DNA from: Candidatus Iainarchaeum sp.
GTDB lineage: Archaea > Iainarchaeota > Iainarchaeia > Iainarchaeales > Iainarchaeaceae
Direction: 5' to 3'
DNA length: 5,051 bases
NCBI GenBank assembly: GCA_013331625.1
Contig: DUGC01000014.1
Location: 2,351-7,401, forward strand
A program made the translations under genes and the position numbers. Within the stretch, counting starts at the first letter, position 1. Each line of letters starts with the position of its first letter. Below, piece by piece: positions 1-5,051 of this stretch. The notes beneath the pieces are model-generated. The model was not told the origin of the DNA. It saw nothing but the letters and a program-made list of their open reading frames with translations, and made no database searches.

Positions 1-896
1 ATATCCCCCCCGTTATCGGAATCGAACACGAGTTCCCTGCTATCTGTCGGATTGAGCTGGCTGCATTTTATGCCAAAGCACTTTGCAACCGTCCCGCCGA
101 TATTCACCGTGGATTCCACCAAAATGACTTCGCCCGAATCCCTGTCTTTTCCCGTGACAGTGTTCACCACGGTTTCCACAACCTCCCCAACAACATCAAT
201 GACTTTTTCTATAATCTCATTCACGCCCTCAATGATTTCCCCAAGGCCATCTGGCGTGAAATGCGAGTTCGTGTCGGGCGATATACCGCTATCCGCATCA
301 GGCTGCGTTTCCCCTTGGGCATTGCCATCCTGGGCAGTATCCTGCTGCACAGGTGTTTGCGGCTGCGATTGCCCGTAATTGCCATCAGCCACAATCTGGC
401 CAGCATCCCCGGAATTGGCATCCTGACTTGGGACGACCCCTTCATTGGAATTGCCTGCATCCCCAAGGGCTGAATTGGCATCTTGCGCAGCGCCAAAATT
501 CTGGTCGGTTGGAATGCCTGAATTGATGTCAGGGATGCCCGCATTTGCATCAGGGCCTGTTGGAAAATCTGGGGCGGTTAAGGGCGCCGAATTGCCATCC
601 ATGCCGGAAGAATCCATTGAATTTAAATCCGGCGAATCAGGAAGATTTGTGCCGGGGGCTGTTTGCGAATTCAGGCCAGCGGGAATTTCCAGGCCATCTT
701 CATCGATATCTGCATCCTGTTGCGGCAAAGCCCCCTCCTGCCCCGATTCGGGGGCAGCATCCTGCTGGCCATCCCCTATCGGCACATCAGGATCCGGCAT
801 ATCCTGTGGGGCTGTAGCGTCACCTGAATTTGTGTCCGCCGCAGTGCAAAGCGGAATTAAAAAAAATAAAATCGCCGCAGCAGTACACCTCCTCAT
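1..896 (-). CDS. Secreted acidic low-complexity stalk protein, 3' end beyond window
   Basis: I do not recognise a family. The frame is open from the ATG at 896-894 to the left edge, giving 298 visible residues and no stop. Residues 1-19 form a signal peptide (MRR, then a hydrophobic core AILFFLIPL, probable cleavage near CTA-A). There is no archaeal lipobox, because Leu rather than Gly/Ala/Ser precedes Cys17. Residues about 20-205 are a low-complexity stalk rich in Asp, Asn, Gly, Pro, Gln, Ala and Ser, acidic and almost free of Lys/Arg, with recurring PDAN, PDIN and QDANS units. Residues about 216-249 have Ile/Val at helical spacing with Glu between them and look like an amphipathic or coiled-coil helix. 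A more ordered domain then begins, with Cys273 and Cys278, and continues out of the window. The start follows the upstream stop by 4 nt, with AAGGAG 7 nt before the ATG, so it is probably translated from the same mRNA as the small membrane protein. An extracellular spacer or surface protein is the likely role. Confidence 0.85.
   Translation of the reverse strand, partial: MRRCTAAAILFFLIPLCTAADTNSGDATAPQDMPDPDVPIGDGQQDAAPESGQEGALPQQDADIDEDGLEIPAGLNSQTAPGTNLPDSPDLNSMDSSGMDGNSAPLTAPDFPTGPDANAGIPDINSGIPTDQNFGAAQDANSALGDAGNSNEGVVPSQDANSGDAGQIVADGNYGQSQPQTPVQQDTAQDGNAQGETQPDADSGISPDTNSHFTPDGLGEIIEGVNEIIEKVIDVVGEVVETVVNTVTGKDRDSGEVILVESTVNIGGTVAKCFGIKCSQLNPTDSRELVFDSDNGGD
412..482 (-). repeat. Short in-frame repeat within the stalk-coding region
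   Basis: The 11-nt word GAATTGGCATC on the plus strand occurs at 412-422 and 472-482, exactly 60 nt (20 codons) apart. It encodes the two DANS units at residues 139-142 and 159-162. Related words at 377-387 and 589-599 encode similar Asp-Gly-Asn pieces. The spacing suggests that the stalk grew by in-frame repeat expansion. Confidence 0.5.
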
Positions 897-900
897 TTAC

Positions 901-1332
901 TCACTCCTTCGTGAGCGGGAACATGCATACATCCCTTGCAACTACAAGCACGCTCGCAGCCCAGTTGCCGTCGGCAAGCTGCACGACATCGACATTTTGC
1001 GCCTTGAGCTGGTCCACAACCTCGGTTGCGACCTGCAATTGGCCCCTTTGCTGCTTTATGTTCCATGTGCCGCCGTTTATTGTGCACCAGTCCATTGCCG
1101 CCACTTTTGCCGTGGTGAGGTCAACTTGCGAGTTTGCGATATTTACAAGGAAATTCTTGTCCTCGTTTGCAAGCCCTGCCTTTGGCAAAACTGTATTTTC
1201 CTCTTTGCCCTGCTGCTCCCCAAATACCAGTGGCGAAGCAACCAGCCCCACAACTATGCCTGCAATCGCCGCGAGTGCAATAATCACAATCCCGCCAGCG
1301 CCGCCGGCACTGCCTTCATTCCATGCTGCCAT
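901..1332 (-). CDS. Small single-pass membrane protein of unknown function
   Basis: The 143-residue product is not one I recognise. Residues about 13-36 form one hydrophobic, Gly/Ala/Ile/Val-rich membrane helix (GGIVIIALAAIAGIVVGL) after a short uncharged, Gly-rich N-terminus. The remaining 105 or so residues are soluble, with a predicted mix of helix and strand. Their two cysteines, C83 (MDWCTINGG) and C136 (RDVCMFP), could form a disulfide if the domain is outside the cell. Topology is unclear: there is no positive charge before the helix and a Lys only shortly after it. The ATG is supported by GGAGGGG 7 nt upstream; the next in-frame Met is residue 80, too late. The gene is followed after 4 nt by the stalk-protein gene, so the two products probably act together at the membrane or surface. 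A pseudopilin-like or signal-anchor protein is possible, but I see no diagnostic cleavage motif. Confidence 0.85.
   Translation of the reverse strand: MAAWNEGSAGGAGGIVIIALAAIAGIVVGLVASPLVFGEQQGKEENTVLPKAGLANEDKNFLVNIANSQVDLTTAKVAAMDWCTINGGTWNIKQQRGQLQVATEVVDQLKAQNVDVVQLADGNWAASVLVVARDVCMFPLTKE
904..909 (-). promoter_or_regulatory. Shine-Dalgarno site of the stalk-protein gene
   Basis: AAGGAG lies 7 nt before the ATG at 896 and inside the last codons of the upstream gene, whose TGA is at 903-901. This fixes the start of the stalk protein and implies translational coupling of the pair. Confidence 0.8.
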
Positions 1333-1339
1333 TCAATAA

Positions 1340-1346
1340 CCCCTCC
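1340..1346 (-). promoter_or_regulatory. Shine-Dalgarno site of the small membrane protein gene
   Basis: GGAGGGG ends 7 nt before the ATG at 1332. It is strong and well spaced, and it decides the start of the 143-residue protein. Confidence 0.75.
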
Positions 1347-1394
1347 ATCCAGAAGATCCAATTTAATGGAATTCTCTTAAAATAAGCCGGTTCG

Positions 1395-1406
1395 GTTATA
1401 AATAAC
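1395..1406 (-). promoter_or_regulatory. Candidate archaeal TATA box for the two-gene operon
   Basis: On the minus strand the site reads GTTATTTATAAC, containing TTTATA at 1402-1397. Archaeal initiation about 25 nt downstream would start transcription near 1374 and leave a leader of about 40 nt carrying the Shine-Dalgarno site. The block is nearly palindromic. It is the best A/T block in the gap, but no experimental start site can be seen from sequence. Confidence 0.5.
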
Positions 1407-1440
1407 TATTTGTTTATGGCTTTTCCCTTTTGGCAATTTA

Positions 1441-1495
1441 CGGGGCTTTATTTTCTTGCCTTGGTGCAAAAAGGCTTTGGTGCCCCGCTTTTTTT
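1441..1495 (+). terminator. Terminator-like nested hairpin with T7 tract, plus-strand orientation
   Basis: CGGGGC at 1441-1446 pairs with GCCCCG at 1482-1487. Inside this lies a second inverted repeat, GCCTT 1458-1462 with AAGGC 1471-1475. On the plus strand the outer stem is followed by C and seven T residues (1489-1495), the layout of an intrinsic terminator. No plus-strand gene is visible upstream, so it may limit antisense transcription, be a structured 3' UTR of the minus-strand lectin gene, or be chance. Read on the minus strand it offers only a T5 run (1472-1468) as a possible archaeal U-tract stop. The outer loop of 35 nt is long, which weakens the call. Confidence 0.35.
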
Positions 1496-1496
1496 C

Positions 1497-1517
1497 AAGG
1501 CGGCATTATGCGGCCTT
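1497..1517. repeat. Inverted repeat at the stop codon of the lectin/beta-helix gene
   Basis: AAGGC at 1497-1501 pairs with GCCTT at 1513-1517. A second short complement, GC/GC inside GCATTATGC, lies within the loop after one G-G mismatch. The repeat overlaps the TAA stop (1518-1516). It could fold in the 3' end of the minus-strand transcript, but there it is followed by A rather than T, so it is not a classical terminator. Confidence 0.35.
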
Positions 1518-1953
1518 AAAATCCTTCTATCGTGAAAACAAGTTTTTTTGTGTTCCGGTCATAACCTTGTATCGTGCAGCCTGTGCATTCTGCCCCGTCC
1601 TTGAGTATTTTTGGCGTTGTGAATTCAATGTTGTTTAGTGTTATTGTCGCACTTGCGCTGAGTTGGGGCAGGTTATTTTGGTTTAGCGTGATTTTGTTTT
1701 GGGATATGCTCAGACCCGCATCTATATCCAGCCGGTCATCCTCGTTTTGAGAAGTGGTTTTCACGAGCCTGATGTTTTTGTTTACGTAAGAAATTTTCCC
1801 GAACTGCGAAATACCGAGTTCCAAATTCTGCAGCCCATTTATGTCTGTCGCGTTGAAATCGGGCCTGATGTCAAATTTTGTCGCAAGTGGAAGGGCGCAG
1901 CCGAAAATGTTCACAAAATTCCTCGCGCTTGCTGCCGTTTTTGGACACCTGTC
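1516..1953 (-). repeat. Direct repeat, copy 1: coding for the shared C-terminal module
   Basis: This is the 3' end of the lectin/beta-helix gene, from DRCP to the stop. Hand alignment with the copy at 4427-4861 gives about 108 identical residues out of 145 with one single-residue gap. Near-identical DNA islands include 26 nt at 1583-1608 matching 4494-4519, and 20 nt at 1898-1917 matching 4806-4825. Confidence 0.9.
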
Positions 1954-4374
1954 CGATGCATCCAAAATACCATCATTGTCTGTGTCAGTTGGCGGTTGTT
2001 GAGGGGTTACCTGTGCGTATTCATACGCCCCGATGTCCCACCCAGCCCCCTGCGGGCGGAAAACGCTTTTAAAATCCCGGGAAAAAATCGGCAATGCAGG
2101 CAAAATCCCTTTATCGACCGTACCGCTTGTGCCAGAAGTCGGAGAATATTGATTCGAAAAATCATACCCTTGCGCATTTGCCACGCCAACGGTTTGCACT
2201 AATTGGCGGTCGTAGACCAAGTGGTCATATGCGCCCTGGTCTTCCCATGCAACAGATTGATTCGTAATGCAATGATTATTTTGAATGACTAAATTTGTAA
2301 TATTTCCACAACCCCCAACCGCGCAAACCTCTGAAACCGGATTGACTTTTGAAGTCCGGATGCACGATTGATTGCCAAGCTGCACAAATGTGTTATTCCA
2401 TATGTATGCATTGGTCGTCAGGCCACTAGCAGGCACCCCCGAGTTAACCGCTGAAATGTTGTGGATGCCCCTGCTCGCCATGACGTTGTTGTAAACGTAT
2501 ATTGTATGTGTCCCAGCCCCCCCTCCATAGCCTGGAACCACAAAAATACTTTCTGCCGGAGCCACGTCGTACATCCAGTTGTTATAGGCGGAACCAGAAC
2601 TTCCGTCAGGCATGGACGTATTTTCCCCATTCCACGAAATCCACAAGAGGTTTGTGTGACTATCCGGGTCAAATGCAGGTCTTGGATAATCAATATTGTA
2701 GACAATATTGTCATGCGCAGTATTTGTATAGATCACGAAACTTGCAATATCGTGCACTATATTATTCCGCACAACATAAATCATTCGCAGTGCGGTCCCG
2801 GCCATGGGGCCCCCGAGATTATCGATTTCCGAATTTTGAACAATAACATCCGGAAACTGCGGGTTATAGTTCCCAATGATCCCCCCTGCTGCAGAATTGA
2901 CATAGACAAGGCTTGCCCAACCAGTATTGTTCAAAACTGAGGTATCAGGCCCGGAATTAGCATATCGAAAATGCATTGCATCTAATCCACTCCCGTCCAC
3001 AACCGCGTTTCTGCCGCGCTCATCGGAATTGCCTGCTCCATTGAAACTATTATTTGATACTTCGGCTACGGAAATTTGCTGACCTGCCACAAAACCATGC
3101 GGAGCGTCAGTAGTGACATAAGAATAACCGCCCATGCGTTGGATGCCTGCAATATTAACCTTCTTTAAATCGAAGCCGTGGACATGAACCCTATTGATTA
3201 AAATATCAGGGGCCCGATAAAGGGCAATAGTGCCAAGGCCGAAATTGGTCGGGTTGGCAATGAGCAAACCTTTTAATTCCAAATTGTCAACAATAATGTG
3301 CCCGGCTGTAATATAAATGAGGCTTGATGTGTAAGTTTTTTCGCCGTCAAAAATTGGTTTAGCGAAAGTACTATTGATATACCATGTTTCGTCTGTACCA
3401 TAATAGTCGGAATTCCCCTGTGTCCCTCCAACAGCAACGCGCAAATTCATGGCCGTCGCCGGCCAAGTAACCCCCCCTTTAAAAATAAACCGATCCCCGG
3501 AGTTGTGAGTATAAATTGGCTTTGTGCCACAGCCAGCACCAGTCATGAATGGATGGCATTTCCACGGAGACTCCTTTGAAAGCCCATTGTTAGAATTACT
3601 CCCAATTCCATAATCAATATAATAAGTGTTTACTCCCCCTCCCGAAGAATCTGCGGCGGGGGATCTAATGTCGGTTAGTGTTTCTATGCCCGCCCCCGCA
3701 TAGCTGTAAATTTCGTTAATCTCCGAAGACAAGAGGACCCGGTTGTATATGCGGACGTCATCAAGCAAGCCGTCAAAAGTAGCGGTGCCGGAAATATTAT
3801 TGCCAATACTGACATTCGATGTCCCTGCCGCGGGAATTCCGCTGTTCTGATTCAATGTTCCGGCTTGAACGCCATTTTTGTAGAAGCTGGTTCTGCCGGA
3901 CGCATCGCGGGTTACTGCCAGATGAACCCATTGGTTTAATGTGCCGACAGACACCGATGCTGTGCTTGCGCCATCACTACGGAAACGATAGGTAGTTTCA
4001 GCAGAGTTCATCAAAAGCCTGGTTTTGCCATTATCGACTATGAATGGGCCACTTCCTGAATATGAGCGCGGATAAATCCACAACGATATGGTAAGCGGTG
4101 ACGCGCCAATAAATTCACCGCCAGCATTTACCGCGTCATTTGCCCCGTCAAATGACAATACCCCATTTCCTACCTTGCGCTCAATCGTCCACGTTGGTCC
4201 ATTCATGAGTGTTCCGTTGTTCCCGTTTCCTGAAGAATCGCCCGCAACCGTCCCGCTCCCTTCATCAAACAGGTAATATGCGACAAGGCCATCAGTAAGC
4301 GACGCGCTCGCTGACATTGCTAGCAAAATAATCATTGTGGTCAGGATTATCGTTTTGAAATTCATGTTTTTCAA
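1516..4374 (-). CDS. Secreted LamG / right-handed beta-helix protein with TSP3 loop and conserved C-terminal module
   Basis: Residues 1-24 are a signal peptide, with cleavage likely after SASA. Residues about 27-225 match the LamG/concanavalin-like fold (Laminin_G_3 type): GLVAYYLFDEGSG, LSFDGANDAV, LTISLWIYP, WVHLAVTRD, FYKNG and the closing FDGLLDDVRIYNRVL. Residues about 245-790 are a right-handed parallel beta-helix, opening YYIDYGIGSNSNNG and ending in the typical GWDIGAYEY. It is interrupted at about 413-490 by an inserted module. Residues 797-812 (DTDNDGILDASDRCP) are a thrombospondin type 3 calcium loop, and 813-952 the module shared with the upstream gene. Ten cysteines and thirteen N-X-S/T sequons fit an extracellular, possibly glycosylated protein. 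Beta-helices often bind or cleave polysaccharides, but I see no catalytic site, so adhesion or glycan binding is as likely as lyase activity. Start: the longest form uses TTG at 4374-4372; ATG at 4365 (MNFKTIILTT) is equally plausible. Neither has a Shine-Dalgarno site. Confidence 0.9.
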   Translation of the reverse strand: MKNMNFKTIILTTMIILLAMSASASLTDGLVAYYLFDEGSGTVAGDSSGNGNNGTLMNGPTWTIERKVGNGVLSFDGANDAVNAGGEFIGASPLTISLWIYPRSYSGSGPFIVDNGKTRLLMNSAETTYRFRSDGASTASVSVGTLNQWVHLAVTRDASGRTSFYKNGVQAGTLNQNSGIPAAGTSNVSIGNNISGTATFDGLLDDVRIYNRVLLSSEINEIYSYAGAGIETLTDIRSPAADSSGGGVNTYYIDYGIGSNSNNGLSKESPWKCHPFMTGAGCGTKPIYTHNSGDRFIFKGGVTWPATAMNLRVAVGGTQGNSDYYGTDETWYINSTFAKPIFDGEKTYTSSLIYITAGHIIVDNLELKGLLIANPTNFGLGTIALYRAPDILINRVHVHGFDLKKVNIAGIQRMGGYSYVTTDAPHGFVAGQQISVAEVSNNSFNGAGNSDERGRNAVVDGSGLDAMHFRYANSGPDTSVLNNTGWASLVYVNSAAGGIIGNYNPQFPDVIVQNSEIDNLGGPMAGTALRMIYVVRNNIVHDIASFVIYTNTAHDNIVYNIDYPRPAFDPDSHTNLLWISWNGENTSMPDGSSGSAYNNWMYDVAPAESIFVVPGYGGGAGTHTIYVYNNVMASRGIHNISAVNSGVPASGLTTNAYIWNNTFVQLGNQSCIRTSKVNPVSEVCAVGGCGNITNLVIQNNHCITNQSVAWEDQGAYDHLVYDRQLVQTVGVANAQGYDFSNQYSPTSGTSGTVDKGILPALPIFSRDFKSVFRPQGAGWDIGAYEYAQVTPQQPPTDTDNDGILDASDRCPKTAASARNFVNIFGCALPLATKFDIRPDFNATDINGLQNLELGISQFGKISYVNKNIRLVKTTSQNEDDRLDIDAGLSISQNKITLNQNNLPQLSASATITLNNIEFTTPKILKDGAECTGCTIQGYDRNTKKLVFTIEGF

Positions 4375-4390
4375 ATCTATATTAATCCGA

Positions 4391-4408
4391 GCTAGTATAA
4401 AATGCTAG
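4391..4408 (-). promoter_or_regulatory. Candidate TATA box flanked by GCTAG repeats, lectin/beta-helix gene
   Basis: TTTTATA on the minus strand (4402-4396) is centred about 25 nt before the TTG at 4374 and about 34 nt before the ATG at 4365. An archaeal start site would therefore fall at or just before the start codon. Together with the lack of a Shine-Dalgarno site this suggests a leaderless or very short-leader mRNA. GCTAG occurs at 4391-4395 and 4404-4408 on the plus strand, one copy on each side of the box, which could mark a regulator site overlapping the promoter. Confidence 0.45.
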
Positions 4409-4426
4409 TGCCAAAGCGGGTTATCG

Positions 4427-4861
4427 CTAAAAGCCGGGCACACTGAACACAATCTTTTTTGAGACGCGGTCATACCCGGTAATGCTGCAAGCCGTGCATT
4501 CTGCCCCGTCCTTGAGTATCTTCGGGTTCGCGAAATTTGTGTTGTAAAGCGTTATTGTCGCGGGCACGTTGAGCTGCGGCAGGTTGTTTTGGCCGAGAGT
4601 GATTTTGTTTTGTGAAATATTCATGTCAGCATCAATGTCGAGGCGGTCATCCTCGCTATTGATTGTTTTCATGAGCAGAATGTTTTTGCCGGAGTATGAA
4701 ATTTTGCCATATTGTGATATCCCCAATTCAAGGTTCTGCATTCCGTTGATGTCTGTTGCATTGAAGTCAGGCTTGATGTCAAACTTTGTCGCAATAGGAA
4801 GCGCACAGCCGAAAATGTTCACAAAGCGCCGTGCTGCTGTTGCGGTCCGTGGGCATCTGTC
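4427..4861 (-). repeat. Direct repeat, copy 2: coding for the shared C-terminal module
   Basis: This is the 3' end of the right-edge gene, from DRCP to the stop, in the same orientation as the copy at 1516-1953 and about 2.9 kb away. Most differences are conservative, such as K/R, I/L, Y/F and S/T, so both copies appear to be under selection for the same fold. Confidence 0.9.
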
Positions 4862-5051
4862 CACTGTATTTGAAACCCCGTCCAAGTCATCATCTTTTGG
4901 GTATATGAGCTGCTCCACTATTACTGTAACATCTGCTGATATTGCGCTTGCGCCCAAGTTGTCTGTTGCCTTTGCAGTTAAACGGTAAGTTCCTGCTGCA
5001 ACATTGTTCCAAGTGTATGAGTAAGGCGCTGTTGAATCGGTATTGAGCAGT
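4427..5051 (-). CDS. Secreted Ig-like/TSP3 surface protein, C-terminal part only
   Basis: The frame is open from the right edge (first full codon at 5050) to TAG at 4429-4427, giving 207 visible residues; the N-terminus lies outside. Residues about 3-43 (DSTAPYSYTWNNVAAGTY, LTAKATDNLGA, then ADVTVIV) are the second half of a bacterial Ig-like domain of the kind found beside carbohydrate-active modules (Big_9-like). A thrombospondin type 3 loop follows at about 53-67 (DDDLDGVSNTVDRCP), then about 140 residues shared with the neighbouring lectin/beta-helix protein, ending VPGF. The tail contains the conserved GCALP, KFD.KPDFNATDING, DDRLDID, NNLPQL and ECTAC motifs. A TTG at 4957 could be mistaken for the start, but it lies inside the Ig-like strand pattern and reading continues upstream. 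The visible part shows a calcium-binding, extracellular C-terminus; the catalytic or binding part, if any, is off the window. Confidence 0.88.
   Translation of the reverse strand, partial: LLNTDSTAPYSYTWNNVAAGTYRLTAKATDNLGASAISADVTVIVEQLIYPKDDDLDGVSNTVDRCPRTATAARRFVNIFGCALPIATKFDIKPDFNATDINGMQNLELGISQYGKISYSGKNILLMKTINSEDDRLDIDADMNISQNKITLGQNNLPQLNVPATITLYNTNFANPKILKDGAECTACSITGYDRVSKKIVFSVPGF

Noticed and set aside
52..378. A 108-codon Ser/Thr-rich plus-strand frame at the left edge
   Set aside because: It is a shadow of the amphipathic-helix and stalk region of the minus-strand gene, whose frame is open from 896 to the edge.
844..848. Lipoprotein attachment at Cys17 of the stalk protein
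   Set aside because: The residues before the Cys are I-P-L, and a lipobox needs Gly, Ala or Ser directly before it. An ordinary signal peptide is the better reading.
1245..1300. Type IV pilin-like signal in the small membrane protein
   Set aside because: The Gly/Ala-rich start and hydrophobic helix recall pilins, but there is no basic residue before the helix and no typical prepilin peptidase motif, so a plain membrane anchor is the safer call.
445..1380. A 311-codon open frame on the plus strand
   Set aside because: It runs antisense across both operon genes, has no Shine-Dalgarno site, and its translation is Cys/Pro/Ser-rich with no domain. The minus frames have signal peptides, a membrane helix and Shine-Dalgarno sites. 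The openness follows from the codon bias of the minus genes.
1699..2202. A 167-codon plus-strand frame opposite the lectin gene
   Set aside because: It is antisense to the conserved TSP3 and tail coding region, which is clearly constrained in the minus frame. Its translation has no recognisable pattern.
2005..3642. Assignment of the beta-helix as a pectate lyase or other named polysaccharide enzyme
   Set aside because: The fold pattern is clear, but no catalytic signature can be recognised by eye, and many beta-helix proteins are non-enzymatic.
4427..4957. TTG at 4957 as the true start of a 176-residue protein
   Set aside because: The frame continues upstream to the window edge with a clear Ig-like pattern (APYSYTWNNVAAGTY). 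A start here would cut a domain strand and leave no signal peptide.

Overview
The window looks like a surface-protein locus from an archaeon, most likely a DPANN-type lineage recovered from environmental DNA. I infer this from three things. Promoter-like TTTATA boxes sit at archaeal TATA-box distances from the genes. Strong Shine-Dalgarno sites serve the downstream pair while one gene may be leaderless. The duplicated C-terminal module, with a thrombospondin type 3 calcium loop before it, resembles the tail of surface proteins I associate with Woesearchaeota/Pacearchaeota-like genomes. The taxonomic call is an inference and a bacterial host is not excluded. No rRNA, tRNA, transposase or CRISPR array is visible.

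All four genes lie on the minus strand, so they read from right to left. At the right edge (5050-4427) is the C-terminal part of a secreted protein: the end of a bacterial Ig-like repeat, a thrombospondin type 3 loop and a conserved tail of about 140 residues. After a 52-bp gap holding a TATA-like box comes a complete 952-residue secreted protein (4374-1516). It has a signal peptide, a LamG/concanavalin-type lectin domain, a long right-handed parallel beta-helix interrupted by a small inserted module, and the same calcium loop and tail. By a hand alignment the two tails are about 74% identical, and their DNA forms a direct repeat of about 435 bp.

A 183-bp intergenic stretch (1333-1515) follows. 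It holds nested inverted repeats and the promoter of a tightly coupled gene pair. The first gene of the pair (1332-901) encodes a 143-residue protein with one N-terminal membrane helix and an external or internal domain with two cysteines. The second (896-1, cut by the left edge) encodes a signal peptide, a stalk of about 185 residues that is acidic and rich in Asp, Asn, Gly, Pro, Gln and Ala, an amphipathic helix, and the start of a cysteine-containing domain. Its Shine-Dalgarno site lies inside the end of the preceding gene.

All four products carry export or membrane signals or extracellular domains. The likely common theme is the cell envelope: carbohydrate binding or processing by the lectin/beta-helix protein, a shared C-terminal module that could serve retention or display, and a small membrane protein co-expressed with a stalked surface protein. 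No enzymatic activity can be assigned with confidence.
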